A stretch of 64,000 bases of DNA from Thauera humireducens (lineage in GTDB: Bacteria; Pseudomonadota; Gammaproteobacteria; Burkholderiales; Rhodocyclaceae). This document shows positions 1 to 10,840 of the stretch, piece after piece. How positions within the stretch are numbered: the first letter of the stretch is position 1; the number at the start of each line of letters is the position of its first letter. Made by a program: the position numbers and the translations under genes. The stretch is taken from the NCBI RefSeq assembly GCF_001051995.2, contig NZ_CP014646.1, positions 3,844,001 to 3,908,000 on the forward strand, read 5' to 3'. The notes below the pieces were generated by a model that saw only the letters and a list, made by a program, of their open reading frames with translations, had not been told where the DNA came from and searched no databases.

Positions 1-31
1 CGGGAAGAGGCGGCTGGCAGGAGGAGACAAG

Positions 32-865
32 GTGCATCCAGGCAAGGCCAGTCCGATCCTCGAGGTCGAGGGGCTCACGTTGTCGTTCGGCGGTATCAAG
101 GCGCTGACAGACGTGGGCTTCGAAGTCGCTCCGGGGTCCATCACCACCGTCATCGGTCCGAACGGCGCGGGCAAGACCTCGCTGTTCAACACGATCTCCG
201 GTTTCTACAAACCCTCGACGGGGCGTATCCGCTTCCAGGGCGAGGACATCACCGCCACGCGGCCGCCCGAGCGCGCCAGGCTGGGCCTCGCGCGCAGCTT
301 CCAGAACATCGCGCTGTTCCGCGGCATGACCGTGCTCGACAACATCAAGCTCGGCCGCCATGCCCACCTGCGCACCAACGTGCTCGACGCGCTGTTCTAC
401 TTCGGCCGCGCCCGGCACGAGGAAATGAAGCTGCGCCAGGAGGTCGAGGAACGCATCATCGACTTCCTCGAGATCGACCACATCCGCCACATGCCGGTCT
501 CGGTCCTGTCCTACGGCCTGCAGAAGCGGGTGGAGATGGCGCGCGCGCTGGCGATGCGACCCAAGGTGCTGATGCTGGACGAGCCGGTCGCCGGCATGAA
601 CCGCGAGGAGACCGAGGACATGGCGCGCTTCATCCTCGACGTGCGCGAGGAGTGGGGCGTGACCGTGCTGATGGTGGAGCACGACATGGGCATGGTCATG
701 GACCTGTCCGACCACGTGGTGGTGCTCAACTTCGGCCAGGTCATCGCCGACGGAACGCCGGCCGAGGTGCAGGCCAACCCTGAGGTGATCAAGGCCTACC
801 TGGGTTCGGGCGATGTCTCGGAGTTGCGCCAGCGCCTTCATCAACCGCTTGCAGTGGGGGCCTGA
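32..865 (+). CDS. livG: LivG-type ABC transporter ATP-binding protein
   Basis: This is one of two cytoplasmic ATPases of a branched-chain-amino-acid-type (HAAT) importer. A Walker A motif GPNGAGKT lies at residues 42-49, the variant signature LSYGLQKR near 160, Walker B with LDEP near 185 and the switch histidine in VEHDM near 218. At 277 aa it is slightly longer than typical LivG (about 255). The start is a GTG preceded by a strong GGAGGAG ribosome site. It opens an operon with livH, livM, a binding protein and livF, then acyl-CoA catabolic genes. The family assignment is firm. The substrate is not readable from sequence; the neighbours suggest an organic or aromatic acid rather than an amino acid. 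Confidence 0.93.
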   Translation: MHPGKASPILEVEGLTLSFGGIKALTDVGFEVAPGSITTVIGPNGAGKTSLFNTISGFYKPSTGRIRFQGEDITATRPPERARLGLARSFQNIALFRGMTVLDNIKLGRHAHLRTNVLDALFYFGRARHEEMKLRQEVEERIIDFLEIDHIRHMPVSVLSYGLQKRVEMARALAMRPKVLMLDEPVAGMNREETEDMARFILDVREEWGVTVLMVEHDMGMVMDLSDHVVVLNFGQVIADGTPAEVQANPEVIKAYLGSGDVSELRQRLHQPLAVGA

Positions 866-866
866 G

Positions 867-1751
867 ATGGACTTCGACTGGCTTTTCCTGGCCGAGATCG
901 TGCTGGCCGGCCTTGGCGCCGGCGGCCTGTACGCACTGACTGGCCTCGCTTTCGTGATGATCTACAAGGCCACGCGGGTGGTGAACCTGGCCATCGGCGA
1001 GATGCTGATGATCGGCGCCTACCTGTGCTTCGGCCTCGCCACGGCGATGAACATGCCGATGTGGCTGGCGATCCTGGTTGCGGTGATCGGCAGCGGGGTG
1101 GCGGGCGCGACGCTCGAGCGGGTGGCGATCCGGCCGATGCTGGGCGAGTCGCCGATCTCGGTGTTCATGGTGACCGTGGGCCTGGCATCCATCCTGGTCG
1201 GCGTGGTCGAGCTGATCTGGACCTCCGAGCCGCGCCGCCTGCCGGAGTTCATGCCCAGCGCGCCAGTGATGATCGGCGAGGCCTTCGTGCCGCCCAAGGT
1301 GTTCTACGGCTTCCTCGTCGCGGCGGTGTTGATCGGCGTGGCCCTGGCGGTGTTCCGCTTCTGGCGCGGTGGCGTGGCGCTGCGGGCGACGGCATCGGAC
1401 CAGCAGGCGGCCTACTCGATGGGCATCAACGTGCCCAAGGTGTTCTCGCTGTCCTGGACCGTGGCGGCAATGATCGCGGCGATCGCCGGCGTCATCGTCG
1501 GCGCGGTGGGCGGCATCTCCTCGACCATGGGGGTGTTCGGCCTGTCGGTGCTGGTGGTGGTGATCGTCGGTGGCCTGGACAGCGTGCTCGGCGCGCTGGT
1601 CGCCGGCCTCTTCATCGGCGTCGTCGAGTCGCTCGCCGGTGGCTTCCTCGGCGGCGAATTCAAGCTGCTGGCCACCTTCATGATCCTGATCGTCGTGCTG
1701 CTGGTCCGTCCCTACGGTCTGTTCGGCACCCACGAAATCGAGAGGTTGTAA
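867..1751 (+). CDS. livH: LivH-type ABC permease
   Basis: Integral membrane permease of the HAAT importer, 294 aa, almost entirely hydrophobic helices. The pattern GGLYALTGLAFVMIYKATRVVNLAIGE near the N-terminus is typical of LivH. I placed the start at the ATG one base after the livG stop; an upstream start in this frame would only add livG-overlapping sequence without hydrophobic character. It pairs with LivM to form the membrane channel and couples to LivG and LivF. Its stop codon TAA shares one base with the livM ATG, so the two are translationally coupled. Confidence 0.92.
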   Translation: MDFDWLFLAEIVLAGLGAGGLYALTGLAFVMIYKATRVVNLAIGEMLMIGAYLCFGLATAMNMPMWLAILVAVIGSGVAGATLERVAIRPMLGESPISVFMVTVGLASILVGVVELIWTSEPRRLPEFMPSAPVMIGEAFVPPKVFYGFLVAAVLIGVALAVFRFWRGGVALRATASDQQAAYSMGINVPKVFSLSWTVAAMIAAIAGVIVGAVGGISSTMGVFGLSVLVVVIVGGLDSVLGALVAGLFIGVVESLAGGFLGGEFKLLATFMILIVVLLVRPYGLFGTHEIERL

Positions 1752-2791
1752 TGCGCATCGGAACCGCACGCTCCAGCTACCGCCACGACGAGTCGCTGTT
1801 CGACAGCCGCACCCAGCACGCCTGGCTGGCCGTCCTCGCCGTCGCGCTGCTCGGCTTCCCCTTCCTGGCCGACGAGTACTGGCTGTACCTCGCCTGCCTG
1901 GTGGCGATCAACATCGCCAGCACCACCGGACTCAACATCCTCACCGGCTACACCGGGCTGGTGAGCCTGGGGCAGGCCGCCTTCATGGGCATCGGCGCCT
2001 ACACGGTGGCTGCGCTGGAGCTAAAGTTCGGCACGCCGGTGCTGCTCAACCTGCTCGCCGGCGGCTTCGTCGCCATGCTCGGCGGACTGGTGGTGGGCCT
2101 GCCCTCGCTGCGGGTGAAGGGGCTGTACCTGGCGATCGCGACCATCGCCGCGTCGGTGGTGCTGCACTTCGTGTTCGCCAACTGGCATGCGGTCACCGGC
2201 GGCCACGCCGGCATCACGGTGGCGCCGGCGGAGATCCTCGGCCTCAGCTTCGACACCTCGTTCCGCCTGTACTGGCTGTTCGTGCCGATCACCATCCTGA
2301 TGGTGCTGGGCGCGGCCAACCTGTTCCGCACCCGTATCGGCCGCGCCTTCATCGCGATCCGCGACCGCGACATCTCGGCCGAGGTGCTGGGCATCCCGCT
2401 GCTGCGCTACAAGCTGCTGTCCTTCGGCCTGTCGTCCTTCTATGCCGGCGTGGCGGGCGGCATGTGGGCCTACTTCTTCCGCGTGGTCACGCCGGAGAGC
2501 TTCCCGCTGATCATGTCGATCTTCTTCCTCGCCGCGGTCATCGTCGGCGGCATGGGCACCATCCTCGGCGCCATCCTCGGCGCGGTCTTCATGACCATGG
2601 TGCCCGAGGCCCTCAAGCTCATCGTCGGCTGGCTGCCGCTGTCGGCCGACGCCACGCTGATCCTGTCGCCGGTGCGCACCATCGTGTTCGGCGCGCTGAT
2701 CGTCGGCTTCCTGGTGTTCGAGCCGCTCGGCCTGCAGGAAATCTGGCGCCGCATCCGCCGCTTCTTCCACCTCTGGCCGTTCCGGGCCTGA
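1751..2791 (+). CDS. livM: LivM-type ABC permease
   Basis: Second membrane permease of the importer, 346 aa. After a short polar N-terminus it has many hydrophobic segments and the family motif TGLNILTGYTGLVSLGQAAFMGIGAY around residues 60-85. The open frame extends far upstream inside livH, but that part is arginine-rich shadow sequence, so the start is the ATG overlapping the livH stop. It is followed by a 49-base gap holding the ribosome site of the binding-protein gene. Confidence 0.92.
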   Translation: MRIGTARSSYRHDESLFDSRTQHAWLAVLAVALLGFPFLADEYWLYLACLVAINIASTTGLNILTGYTGLVSLGQAAFMGIGAYTVAALELKFGTPVLLNLLAGGFVAMLGGLVVGLPSLRVKGLYLAIATIAASVVLHFVFANWHAVTGGHAGITVAPAEILGLSFDTSFRLYWLFVPITILMVLGAANLFRTRIGRAFIAIRDRDISAEVLGIPLLRYKLLSFGLSSFYAGVAGGMWAYFFRVVTPESFPLIMSIFFLAAVIVGGMGTILGAILGAVFMTMVPEALKLIVGWLPLSADATLILSPVRTIVFGALIVGFLVFEPLGLQEIWRRIRRFFHLWPFRA

Positions 2792-2840
2792 GTTTTCCTC
2801 GCCTCACTGCATCACCACATATAAAGAGAAGGAGACAAGC

Positions 2841-4010
2841 ATGAGAAGAACCGTACTCAAGAGCCTGCTGGCCACCGCGGTCCTGGCCGCCACCGCAGGC
2901 TTGCCGGCTGTCCAGGCTGCGGACAAGGAAATCGTCATCGGCGGCTCGATCCCGATGAGCGGCGTGTTCGCCTTTGCTGGCATCGGCATCCACGCCGGCA
3001 TCCAGGATTACGTGAAGATGGTCAACGACGCCGGCGGCATCGAGGGCCACAAGCTGCGCTACGTGCCCGAGGACAGCGCCTACAAGGTCGACCAGTCGGT
3101 GGCCGCATTCAAGAAGATCACCAGCCAGAACAAGGTGAACTTCTACTACGGCGACTCCACCGCCTTCAGCAAGACCATCAACCCCGAGCTCGACCGCGCC
3201 GGCAGCATGATCATGTCGGGCGCGTCCTTCGCCACCGAGCTCAACGACCCGAAGAAGTACCCCTACCAGTTCATCGCCGGCCCCGACTACACCCAGCAGT
3301 TCGGCATCCTGCTGCGCTACATCGCAAAGGAAAAGCCGGGCGCCAAGGTGGCCTTCGTCTTCTCCGACACCGAGTTCGGCCGCGACCCGATCGAGACCAG
3401 CCGCGGCGTCGCCAAGGAACTGGGCCTCAACGTCGCCATCGAGATCATGACCCCGCCGGGTGCGGTCGACGTGTCGACCGAGATCGCCAAGCTGCGCCGC
3501 GCGCGGCCCGACTTCACCATCTTCCACGGCTACATCCTGGGGCCGATCCCCGAGTTCATCGGCCAGGCACGCCAGCTCGGGCTGGACACCAAGTTCATGG
3601 GCACCTTCTGGACCATGGACAACAGCACCGTGATGCAGATGGGCGACGTGGCCGAGGGCTTCATGGGCGTGATGCCCTACAACTACTACTACGACACGGC
3701 CACGCCGGCGCCGATGCTGGACAAGATCCGCGCGATGCGAGCGGAGTACCAGAACGTGCCCTACATCCAGGGCTTCCTGTCCGCCATGCTCTACGCCGAA
3801 TCCGCCCGCCGCACGATCGCCGCCGGCAAGGAGATGACCGCGGCCAACTTCAAGGTGGCGCTGAACTCGATCGAGAACTTCGACACCGGTGGCCTGATCG
3901 GCGTGCCCATCACGATCCGCGGCAACACCATCCCGGTCGGCCGCATCTATCGCGCCGACACCAAGGCCAAGCGCATGGTGCCGGCCTCCGACTGGATCGT
4001 GCTGGAGTAA
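2841..4010 (+). CDS. Periplasmic substrate-binding protein of HAAT family (LivK-like)
   Basis: A 389-aa type I periplasmic binding protein (Peripla_BP_6 family). It has a clear signal peptide: a basic start, a hydrophobic run of alanine and leucine, and a probable cut after VQA at residue 26. The mature protein begins with EIVIGGSIPMSGVFAF, the usual ligand-domain opening of this family. The ATG has a good GAAGGAGA ribosome site. It should capture the substrate and deliver it to LivH and LivM. Binding proteins of this family in proteobacteria handle amino acids, amides, urea and also aromatic acids such as p-coumarate. The synthetases downstream make a carboxylic acid the more likely ligand here, which is an inference. 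Confidence 0.9.
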   Translation: MRRTVLKSLLATAVLAATAGLPAVQAADKEIVIGGSIPMSGVFAFAGIGIHAGIQDYVKMVNDAGGIEGHKLRYVPEDSAYKVDQSVAAFKKITSQNKVNFYYGDSTAFSKTINPELDRAGSMIMSGASFATELNDPKKYPYQFIAGPDYTQQFGILLRYIAKEKPGAKVAFVFSDTEFGRDPIETSRGVAKELGLNVAIEIMTPPGAVDVSTEIAKLRRARPDFTIFHGYILGPIPEFIGQARQLGLDTKFMGTFWTMDNSTVMQMGDVAEGFMGVMPYNYYYDTATPAPMLDKIRAMRAEYQNVPYIQGFLSAMLYAESARRTIAAGKEMTAANFKVALNSIENFDTGGLIGVPITIRGNTIPVGRIYRADTKAKRMVPASDWIVLE

Positions 4011-4013
4011 GCG

Positions 4014-4822
<809 letters not shown>

Positions 4823-4826
<4 letters not shown>

Positions 4827-6685
4827 GCGAGAGGATGGCCATGAGCAAGAATCCCGAAGTCAATCCGCTTCCCCGGCTGACCCTGCCGCAGATGCTGCGC
4901 GAGCAGGCGAAGCAACACCCCGGGCGCATCGCCATCCGCCAGAAGGATTTCGGCATCTGGCAGGGCATCACCTGGGACGACTATTACCGCCGTTCGAGTC
5001 ACGTCGGCCTGGGGCTGCGTGCGCTCGGCCTGTCCGCCGGCGGCCACGTCGGCGTGCTCGCCGAGAACCGCATCGAATGGGTGCTGACGCAGATGGGCTG
5101 CGGGCTGGTGGGTGGCATTGCGGTCGGCGTCTATCCGACCAGCCCGGCGCCCGAGGTGGCTTACGTGCTCAACCACGCCGACGTCGAGGTGGTGGTATGC
5201 GAGGACCAGGAGCAGACCGACAAGGTGGTCGAGGCGCTCGACCAGCTGCCACACCTGCGCGCCATCGTGGTGATGGAGACCAAGGGGCTGCGCAACGCCG
5301 ACGAGCGTGTGCGCGACCGCATCCTGTCCTTCGCCGACCTGGAGACGCTCGGCGTCGAGTACGAGGCCACCCATCGCCATCTGGTCGAGGAGACGCTGGC
5401 GGCGCAGCGGCTCGAGGACATCGCGCTGATGATCTACACCTCGGGCTCCACCGGCAAACCCAAGGGCGCGATGATCAGTTACGCCAACATCCGCGGCGTG
5501 GCGCCCGGCATCGCCGATCGCCTCGGCCTGTCGGCGGACACCAGCCACCTGTCCTACCTGCCGCTGTGCCACGTCGCCGAGCAGATGCTGACCACCTTCT
5601 GCCCGATCTACCTGGGCTCCACGGTGGCCTTCGGCGAGTCGATCCGCACCGTACAGGAAGACCTGCGCGAGATCGCGCCGACCATGTTCCTGGGCGTGCC
5701 CCGCATCTGGGAAAAGCTGCACTCGGCGATCAGCATCAAGATGCAGGAGAGCGGTCCGCTGCAGCGCTGGCTGTTCGACCGCGCAATGGCGGCCTGCGCG
5801 CCCTTCGCGCACAAGGCGGCCGCGCAGCGCACGGCGGGCGAGCGTCTCACCTACGCCGTCTGGTACTGGATCATCCTGCGCGCGCTGCAGAACTTCATCG
5901 GCCTGCGCCGGGCGAAGGTGGCGCTGACCGGCGCCGCGCCGATCCCGCCCGCGGTGGTGCAGTTCTTCCGCACGCTGGGCGTGCCGCTGGTGGAGGTCTA
6001 TGGCCTGACCGAGTCGACCGGCATGATCACCGGCCAGCCGCTCGATGCCGCCCGCTTCGGCTCGGTCGGCACGCCCATCCTCGGAGTCGAGCACCGGATC
6101 GGCGAGCGCGGCGAGCTGCTGATCCGGGGCGAGATGGTGTTCGCCGGTTATTACAAGAACCCGGAGGCGACCGCCGACAGCATCCGCGACGGCTGGCTGC
6201 ACACCGGCGACGTGGTCGAGGCGCGCGACGGTCAGCTCTACATCGTCGATCGCCTGAAGGACATCATGATCACCGCCGGCGGCAAGAACCTGACGCCGTC
6301 CGAGATCGAGAAGACGATGAAGGCCAGCCCCTACATCAAGGAGTGCATCGTCGTCGCCGACGGGCGCAAGTTCGTCTCCGCGCTGATCCAGATCGACTAC
6401 GAGACGGTGGCGAAGTGGGCCGAGGGCCGGCAGATCCTCTTCACCCACTTCCGCTCGCTGGTCGAGCACCCGGAGGTGCGCGCCCTGATCGACGCCGAGA
6501 TCGCACGCGGCAATGCCCAGCTCGCGCAGGTCTCGCACATCCGCCGCTTCCACCTGCTGACCAAGGAGCTGGACCACGACGACGGCGAGGTGACGGCGAC
6601 GATGAAGGTGCGCCGTTCCAGCATCTACAAGACCTATGCCGACGTGATCGAAGCCATGTACCGGGGAGAGGCCGCCCATGCCTGA
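4823..6685 (+). CDS. AMP-forming long-chain-type acyl-CoA synthetase
   Basis: A 620-aa member of the ANL superfamily, FAA1/FadD15-like subgroup, which converts a free carboxylic acid, ATP and CoA to acyl-CoA, AMP and pyrophosphate. The phosphate-binding loop YTSGSTGKPKG is near residues 204-214, the adenine-binding YGLTESTG near 392, TGDVVE near 460 and a catalytic lysine region near the C-terminus. The GTG at 4823 overlaps the livF stop; in-frame ATG codons at 4835 and 4841 follow a GAGAGG sequence and are equally plausible starts. Fusion to the transporter operon suggests it activates the imported acid. Chain length or aromaticity cannot be read from sequence. Confidence 0.9.
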
Positions 6686-7493
6686 ACATTCGCAAGTCGC
6701 CAGCGTCCGCCTCGAGCGCGACGGGGGCATCGCCTTCATCACGCTCGATCGCCCGGCCTCGCGCAACAGCCTGGACCTGTCGATGGGCCTTGCCCTGCGC
6801 GACGCCGTCAGGTCGCTGGCGGCCGCGCCGCCGCGGGTGGTCGTGCTGCGGAGCAGCGGCGCGCACTTCATGGTCGGCGGCGACGTGCGCCGCTTCGACA
6901 TCCTGCTCGGTCAGTCGCAGGCGGACTGCACCGAGGAAATCGGCCAGCTGATCGATGCCGTGCATGAGGCTGTCGCCGGCCTGACGCGGTTGCCCTGCCC
7001 GGTGGTGGGCCTGGTGGGCGGCTCCGCGGCGGGTTTCGGCATGTCGCTGGCGATGGCCTGCGACCTGCTGGTCGCGGCCGACGATGCGCGCTTCGTGCTC
7101 GCCTACAGCGCCATCGGCACCACGCCCGACGGCGGTGCGAGCTGGCATCTGTCGCGCCGCGTCGGCCTGCAGCGGGCGCTGGCGATCGCGCTGCTCAACC
7201 CGCAGATCGACGCCGCGCAGGCGAAGGACATCGGCCTGGTGGCCGAGGTGGTGCCGGCCGCGCAACTCGCCGAGGCCGGACTGGCGCTGGCGCGCCGGCT
7301 GGCCGAGGGGCCGGCGGCGGCCCAGGCCGGCATCAAGCGTCTGCTGCGAGCAGGCCTCGACGCCGACCTGGAGACGGCGCTCGCCGCCGAGAAGGCGAGC
7401 TTCCTCGCCATGTCGGCGACGCCGGACTTCGCCGAGGGCGTGCGCGCCTTCTGCGAGCGTCGACCGGCACGCTTCGGCCACGCATCCGGATGA
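6678..7493 (+). CDS. Crotonase-family protein, PaaG/isomerase-like
   Basis: A 271-aa enoyl-CoA hydratase/isomerase-fold protein overlapping the synthetase by 8 bases. The oxyanion-hole glycines are present (GGD at 68-70; AAGFG at 117-121). However, the two glutamates used by true crotonases for hydration are absent: Ser123 and Tyr143 occupy those columns. An aspartate in TPDGG (Asp151) matches the acid of PaaG-type isomerases. It is therefore more likely a double-bond isomerase or a PaaG-like enzyme than a classical hydratase. It acts on acyl-CoA esters in the cytoplasm. The family call is firm; the reaction is inferred from motif comparison by eye. Confidence 0.85.
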   Translation: MPEHSQVASVRLERDGGIAFITLDRPASRNSLDLSMGLALRDAVRSLAAAPPRVVVLRSSGAHFMVGGDVRRFDILLGQSQADCTEEIGQLIDAVHEAVAGLTRLPCPVVGLVGGSAAGFGMSLAMACDLLVAADDARFVLAYSAIGTTPDGGASWHLSRRVGLQRALAIALLNPQIDAAQAKDIGLVAEVVPAAQLAEAGLALARRLAEGPAAAQAGIKRLLRAGLDADLETALAAEKASFLAMSATPDFAEGVRAFCERRPARFGHASG

Positions 7494-7639
7494 AGACCTC
7501 CGGCTGAGGATTCCCGGCCAGGGCCACCCGCCGCGCCCGTCGCGGACCTCTTTTACCCCAGCAGCTTTTCGGCGTGCTCAGGCATGCCGGGCATCGTTTC
7601 GCCCGTCGTTCGCGGACGACGGTCTTGCAAGGAGACATC

Positions 7640-8776
7640 ATGGACTTCCAGTTGAACGCGGAGCAGCGCGAGATCCGCGATCTGGCACGCCGCTTTGCCG
7701 AGCGCGAGATCTCGCCGCGCGCGGCCGAGGCCGACGTCGCCAAGGCCTTTCCCTTCGAGGTGCACCAGCGCGCGCAGGAACTCGGCCTGCTCGGCATCAA
7801 CCTGCCGGAGGCCGTGGGCGGCGGTGGCCTCGGCTGCCTCGAGCTGGTGCTCGTCACCGAGGCCTTCTGCCGCGGCTGCCTGGGCATCGGCACCGCGCTG
7901 TGCGTGAATGCGCTGGCCACCGAGCCGATCGTGATCGCCGGCAGCGACATGCAGCGCGAGCGCTACCTGCGCCCCGCGGCCAATGGCGCGCTGGCGAGCT
8001 TCGCGATGACCGAGCCGGGCGCCGGCTCCGACGTCGCCGGCATCCGCACCCGCGCCGAGCGGGTGGATGGCGGCTACCGCCTGACTGGCAGCAAGATCTG
8101 GATCTCCAACGCCAACCTTGCCGAGTTCCTGGTCGTCTTCGCCAAGACCGCGCCCGACGCCGGTCACCGCGGCATGACCGCCTTCATCGTGCCGCGCGGC
8201 AGCAGGGGCGTGGCGATCGGCGAGCCCCTGGGCAAGCTCGGCCAGCGCTGTGCGCCCACCTGCGAGGTCTTCCTCGACCAGGTGTTCGTGCCCGAGGACC
8301 ATCGCCTGGGCGAGGAGGGCAGCGGCTTCGCGCTGGCGATGGCGGTCTTCGACCACTCGCGGCCGATGGTGGCGGCCTTCGGCGTCGGCCTGATCGAACG
8401 CTGCCTCGACGAATCGCTGGCCTACGCCACCCAGCGCAACAGCATGGGCAAGCGCCTGATCGACCACCAGGCGGTGGCGCACAAGCTGGCCGAGATGCGC
8501 ATGAAGCTCGAGGCCGCGCGCCTGCTCACCTACCAGTCGGCCTGGCTGCTCGACCAGGGCAAGCCGAACACCATCGAGGCCTCCATCGCCAAGGCCTTCG
8601 CCGCCGATGCCGCGATGTGGGCGGCGACCGAGGCCGTGCAGATTTTCGGCGGCATGGGCTACTCGACCGAATACCCGGTGGAAAAGCTCTTCCGCGACGC
8701 CAAGGTGCTGCAGATCTACGAAGGCACCAGCGAGATCCAGCGCAACATCATCGCCCGCGAACTGCAGCGGGCCTGA
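7640..8776 (+). CDS. Acyl-CoA dehydrogenase
   Basis: FAD-dependent acyl-CoA dehydrogenase of 378 aa, which introduces the 2,3 double bond and passes electrons to ETF. The N-terminus [20 protein letters not shown] is typical. The flavin-binding stretch [12 protein letters not shown] is near residue 122, WISN near 155, and the catalytic glutamate lies in [11 protein letters not shown] near the C-terminus. The frame is open further upstream, but the ATG at 7640 has a GGAGA ribosome site and the correct family start. The 146 bases before it contain no clear gene or terminator. It fits the first step of beta-oxidation in this operon. Confidence 0.93.
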   Translation: MDFQLNAEQREIRDLARRFAEREISPRAAEADVAKAFPFEVHQRAQELGLLGINLPEAVGGGGLGCLELVLVTEAFCRGCLGIGTALCVNALATEPIVIAGSDMQRERYLRPAANGALASFAMTEPGAGSDVAGIRTRAERVDGGYRLTGSKIWISNANLAEFLVVFAKTAPDAGHRGMTAFIVPRGSRGVAIGEPLGKLGQRCAPTCEVFLDQVFVPEDHRLGEEGSGFALAMAVFDHSRPMVAAFGVGLIERCLDESLAYATQRNSMGKRLIDHQAVAHKLAEMRMKLEAARLLTYQSAWLLDQGKPNTIEASIAKAFAADAAMWAATEAVQIFGGMGYSTEYPVEKLFRDAKVLQIYEGTSEIQRNIIARELQRA

Positions 8777-8792
8777 ACCTGAGGACCCAGCA

Positions 8793-9992
8793 ATGACCCC
8801 AAGCACCCCCTCCAATCCGAACGAAGCGCTGATCCTGGGCGCCGTCCGTACCCCCTTCGGCCGCCGCGGCGGCGCGCTGCGCGAGACCCGTCCGGACGAG
8901 CTGCTCGCCACCGCCATCGGCGGCGTGCTGGCGCGCACCGGACTGCCGGCCGAAAAGGTCGGCGACGTGCTGGCCGGTTGCGTCAGCCAGGCCGGCGAGC
9001 AGGGCGCCAACATCGCCCGCCAGGCGCTGCTGGTCGCCGGGCTGCCGGCCGAGGTGCCGGGCGTGTCGATGAACCGCATGTGCGGCTCCAGCCAGTTCGC
9101 CACCCATGCCGCGTCGCAGGCGGTGGCTGCGGGCGATCTCGACTTCGCCATCGGCTGCGGCGTCGAGAGCATGAGCAGGGTGCCGATGTTCCTCGACCTG
9201 ACCCTGGGGCAGGGCGACTTCCGCGGCTTCGACAATCTGCATCCGAAGATCCTCGAGCGCTTCGCCATCCCGCACCAGGTGGAGAGTGCCGAACGCATCG
9301 CCGACCAGTGGCAGATCTCGCGTGCCGAGATGGACGACTACGCGATCGAGAGCCACCGCCGTGCCGAGGCCGCACGCGCGGCCGGCCTGCACGCCGAGAT
9401 CCTGCCGGTGACGGGTGTGGACAAGGAAGGCGGCGCGATCACGCTGGCGCACGACGAAGGCATCCGCGCGGTGATCGACGTCGAGCGCATGCGCGCGATG
9501 CAGCCGGTGTTCCGCCAGCCGGGCGAGGGCGGTGTTACCGCGGCCAACGCCAGCCAGATGTCCGACGGCGCGGCCGCGGTGCTGGTCGGTCGGCGTGAGG
9601 CCGCCGAAGCGCTGGGCATCCGGCCGCGCGCGCGCTTCCGCGCCCGCGTCGCGGTCGGCTCCGATCCGGTGATGCAGCTCACCGGGGTGATCCCGGCGGC
9701 GCGCCGCGCGCTGGAGATGGCCGGGCTGTCGATCCGCGACATGGACTGGATCGAGGTCAACGAGGCCTTCGCCAGCGTGGCGCTGTGCTTTGTGCGCGAG
9801 TTCGCGCCCGACATGGACCGCTTCAACCCCTGGGGCGGCGCGATCGCACACGGCCACCCGCTGGGCGGCACCGGCGCCGGCCTGATGGCCAAGATGCTCG
9901 CCGGCCTGGAGCAGCGCGACGGCCGCTTCGGCCTGCAGGTCATGTGCATCGGCCACGGCATGGCCACCGCCACCATCATCGAACGCATCTGA
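8793..9992 (+). CDS. Thiolase (acetyl-CoA acyltransferase)
   Basis: A 399-aa thiolase that cleaves 3-ketoacyl-CoA with CoA. It has the usual opening [11 protein letters not shown], the nucleophilic cysteine in NRMCGSSQ (Cys97), WIEVNEAFA, and the histidine in [12 protein letters not shown]. The C-terminal cysteine lies in [11 protein letters not shown], a variant of the common C-GGGQG pattern. The start is the ATG 16 bases after the dehydrogenase stop; the longer upstream frame is shadow sequence of the dehydrogenase gene. It would supply the last step of the beta-oxidation cycle. Confidence 0.93.
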   Translation: MTPSTPSNPNEALILGAVRTPFGRRGGALRETRPDELLATAIGGVLARTGLPAEKVGDVLAGCVSQAGEQGANIARQALLVAGLPAEVPGVSMNRMCGSSQFATHAASQAVAAGDLDFAIGCGVESMSRVPMFLDLTLGQGDFRGFDNLHPKILERFAIPHQVESAERIADQWQISRAEMDDYAIESHRRAEAARAAGLHAEILPVTGVDKEGGAITLAHDEGIRAVIDVERMRAMQPVFRQPGEGGVTAANASQMSDGAAAVLVGRREAAEALGIRPRARFRARVAVGSDPVMQLTGVIPAARRALEMAGLSIRDMDWIEVNEAFASVALCFVREFAPDMDRFNPWGGAIAHGHPLGGTGAGLMAKMLAGLEQRDGRFGLQVMCIGHGMATATIIERI

Positions 9993-10011
9993 GACACAAG
10001 GAGCACACGCA

Positions 10012-10779
10012 ATGAAGATCGCAAACTCGGTATTTCTCGTCACCGGCGGCGCCTCGGGCCTGGGCGCGGCTACCGCGCGCATGGTGGTGGGCGGCGGCGG
10101 CAAGGTGGTGATCGCCGACCTCAACGAAGAGGCGGGCAAGGCGCTGGCGGCCGAACTGGGCGCGGCGGCCTGCTTCGTGCGCACTGACGTCACCGACGAG
10201 GTGTCGACGCAGGCAGCGGTCGATGCCGCGGTGAAGGGCTTCGGCGGTCTGCACGGCCTGGTGTGCTGCGCCGGCGTGGCGCCGGGCGAAAAGGTGGTGG
10301 GCAAGGAAGGCCCGCACCGCCTCGACAGTTTCATGCGCGGGGTGACGATCAACCTCGTCGGCACCTTCAACCCGATCCGCCTCGCGGCCGACGCCATGAG
10401 CAAGGCCGCGCCGAACGAGGAGGGCGAGCGCGGCGTGATCGTCACCACCGCCTCGGTCGCCGCCTTCGACGGTCAGATCGGCCAGGCGGCCTACTCGGCG
10501 TCCAAGGCCGGCGTGGTCGGCATGACGCTGCCGATCGCGCGCGAGCTGGCGCGCTACGGCATCCGCGTCATGAGCATCGCGCCCGGCATCTTCGAGACGC
10601 CGATGCTGCGCGGCCTGCCGCAGCAGGTGCAGGATTCGCTCGGCCAGATGGTGCCTTTCCCCTCGCGCCTGGGCCGTTCCAGCGAGTACGCGCAGCTGGT
10701 GAAGTCGATCTGCGAGAACCCGATGCTCAACGGCGAGGTCATCCGCCTGGACGGCGCGATCCGCATGGCAGCCAAGTAA
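10012..10779 (+). CDS. Short-chain dehydrogenase (3-hydroxyacyl-CoA dehydrogenase type)
   Basis: Classical SDR of 255 aa. The cofactor motif TGGASGLG is at residues 11-18, an acidic residue follows the second strand (IADLNEE, favouring NAD), and the active-site YSASKAG is near 161. The C-terminal half resembles HSD17B10-type 3-hydroxyacyl-CoA dehydrogenases, including ETPML and a final stretch ending GAIRMAAK. In this operon it most likely oxidises the 3-hydroxyacyl-CoA intermediate before the thiolase. The start has an AAGGAG ribosome site. The SDR family is certain; the substrate is inferred from context. Confidence 0.88.
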   Translation: MKIANSVFLVTGGASGLGAATARMVVGGGGKVVIADLNEEAGKALAAELGAAACFVRTDVTDEVSTQAAVDAAVKGFGGLHGLVCCAGVAPGEKVVGKEGPHRLDSFMRGVTINLVGTFNPIRLAADAMSKAAPNEEGERGVIVTTASVAAFDGQIGQAAYSASKAGVVGMTLPIARELARYGIRVMSIAPGIFETPMLRGLPQQVQDSLGQMVPFPSRLGRSSEYAQLVKSICENPMLNGEVIRLDGAIRMAAK

Positions 10780-10801
10780 GGCGACTTGCCCGCGTACGAT
10801 G

Positions 10802-10821
10802 GGGGCGCCTGCGGGCGCCCC
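10802..10821 (+). other. GC-rich hairpin between the SDR and ligase genes
   Basis: An 8-bp perfect inverted repeat (GGGGCGCC and GGCGCCCC) around a 4-base loop, with no T-run on either side. It lies in the short gap before the second ligase. It may slow transcription or mark an mRNA processing point, but it is not a convincing terminator. Confidence 0.4.
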
Positions 10822-10840
10822 GCAAGCACTGAATGAGGAC

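Noticed and set aside
1025..1750. Upstream extension of the livM reading frame into livH
   Set aside because: The added 242 residues are arginine- and glycine-rich shadow of livH. The ATG at 1751 overlaps the livH stop and begins a normal LivM.
7494..7639. Possible small gene or upstream start for the acyl-CoA dehydrogenase
   Set aside because: The in-frame extension (from 7574) has no family similarity, and the ATG at 7640 has a proper ribosome site.
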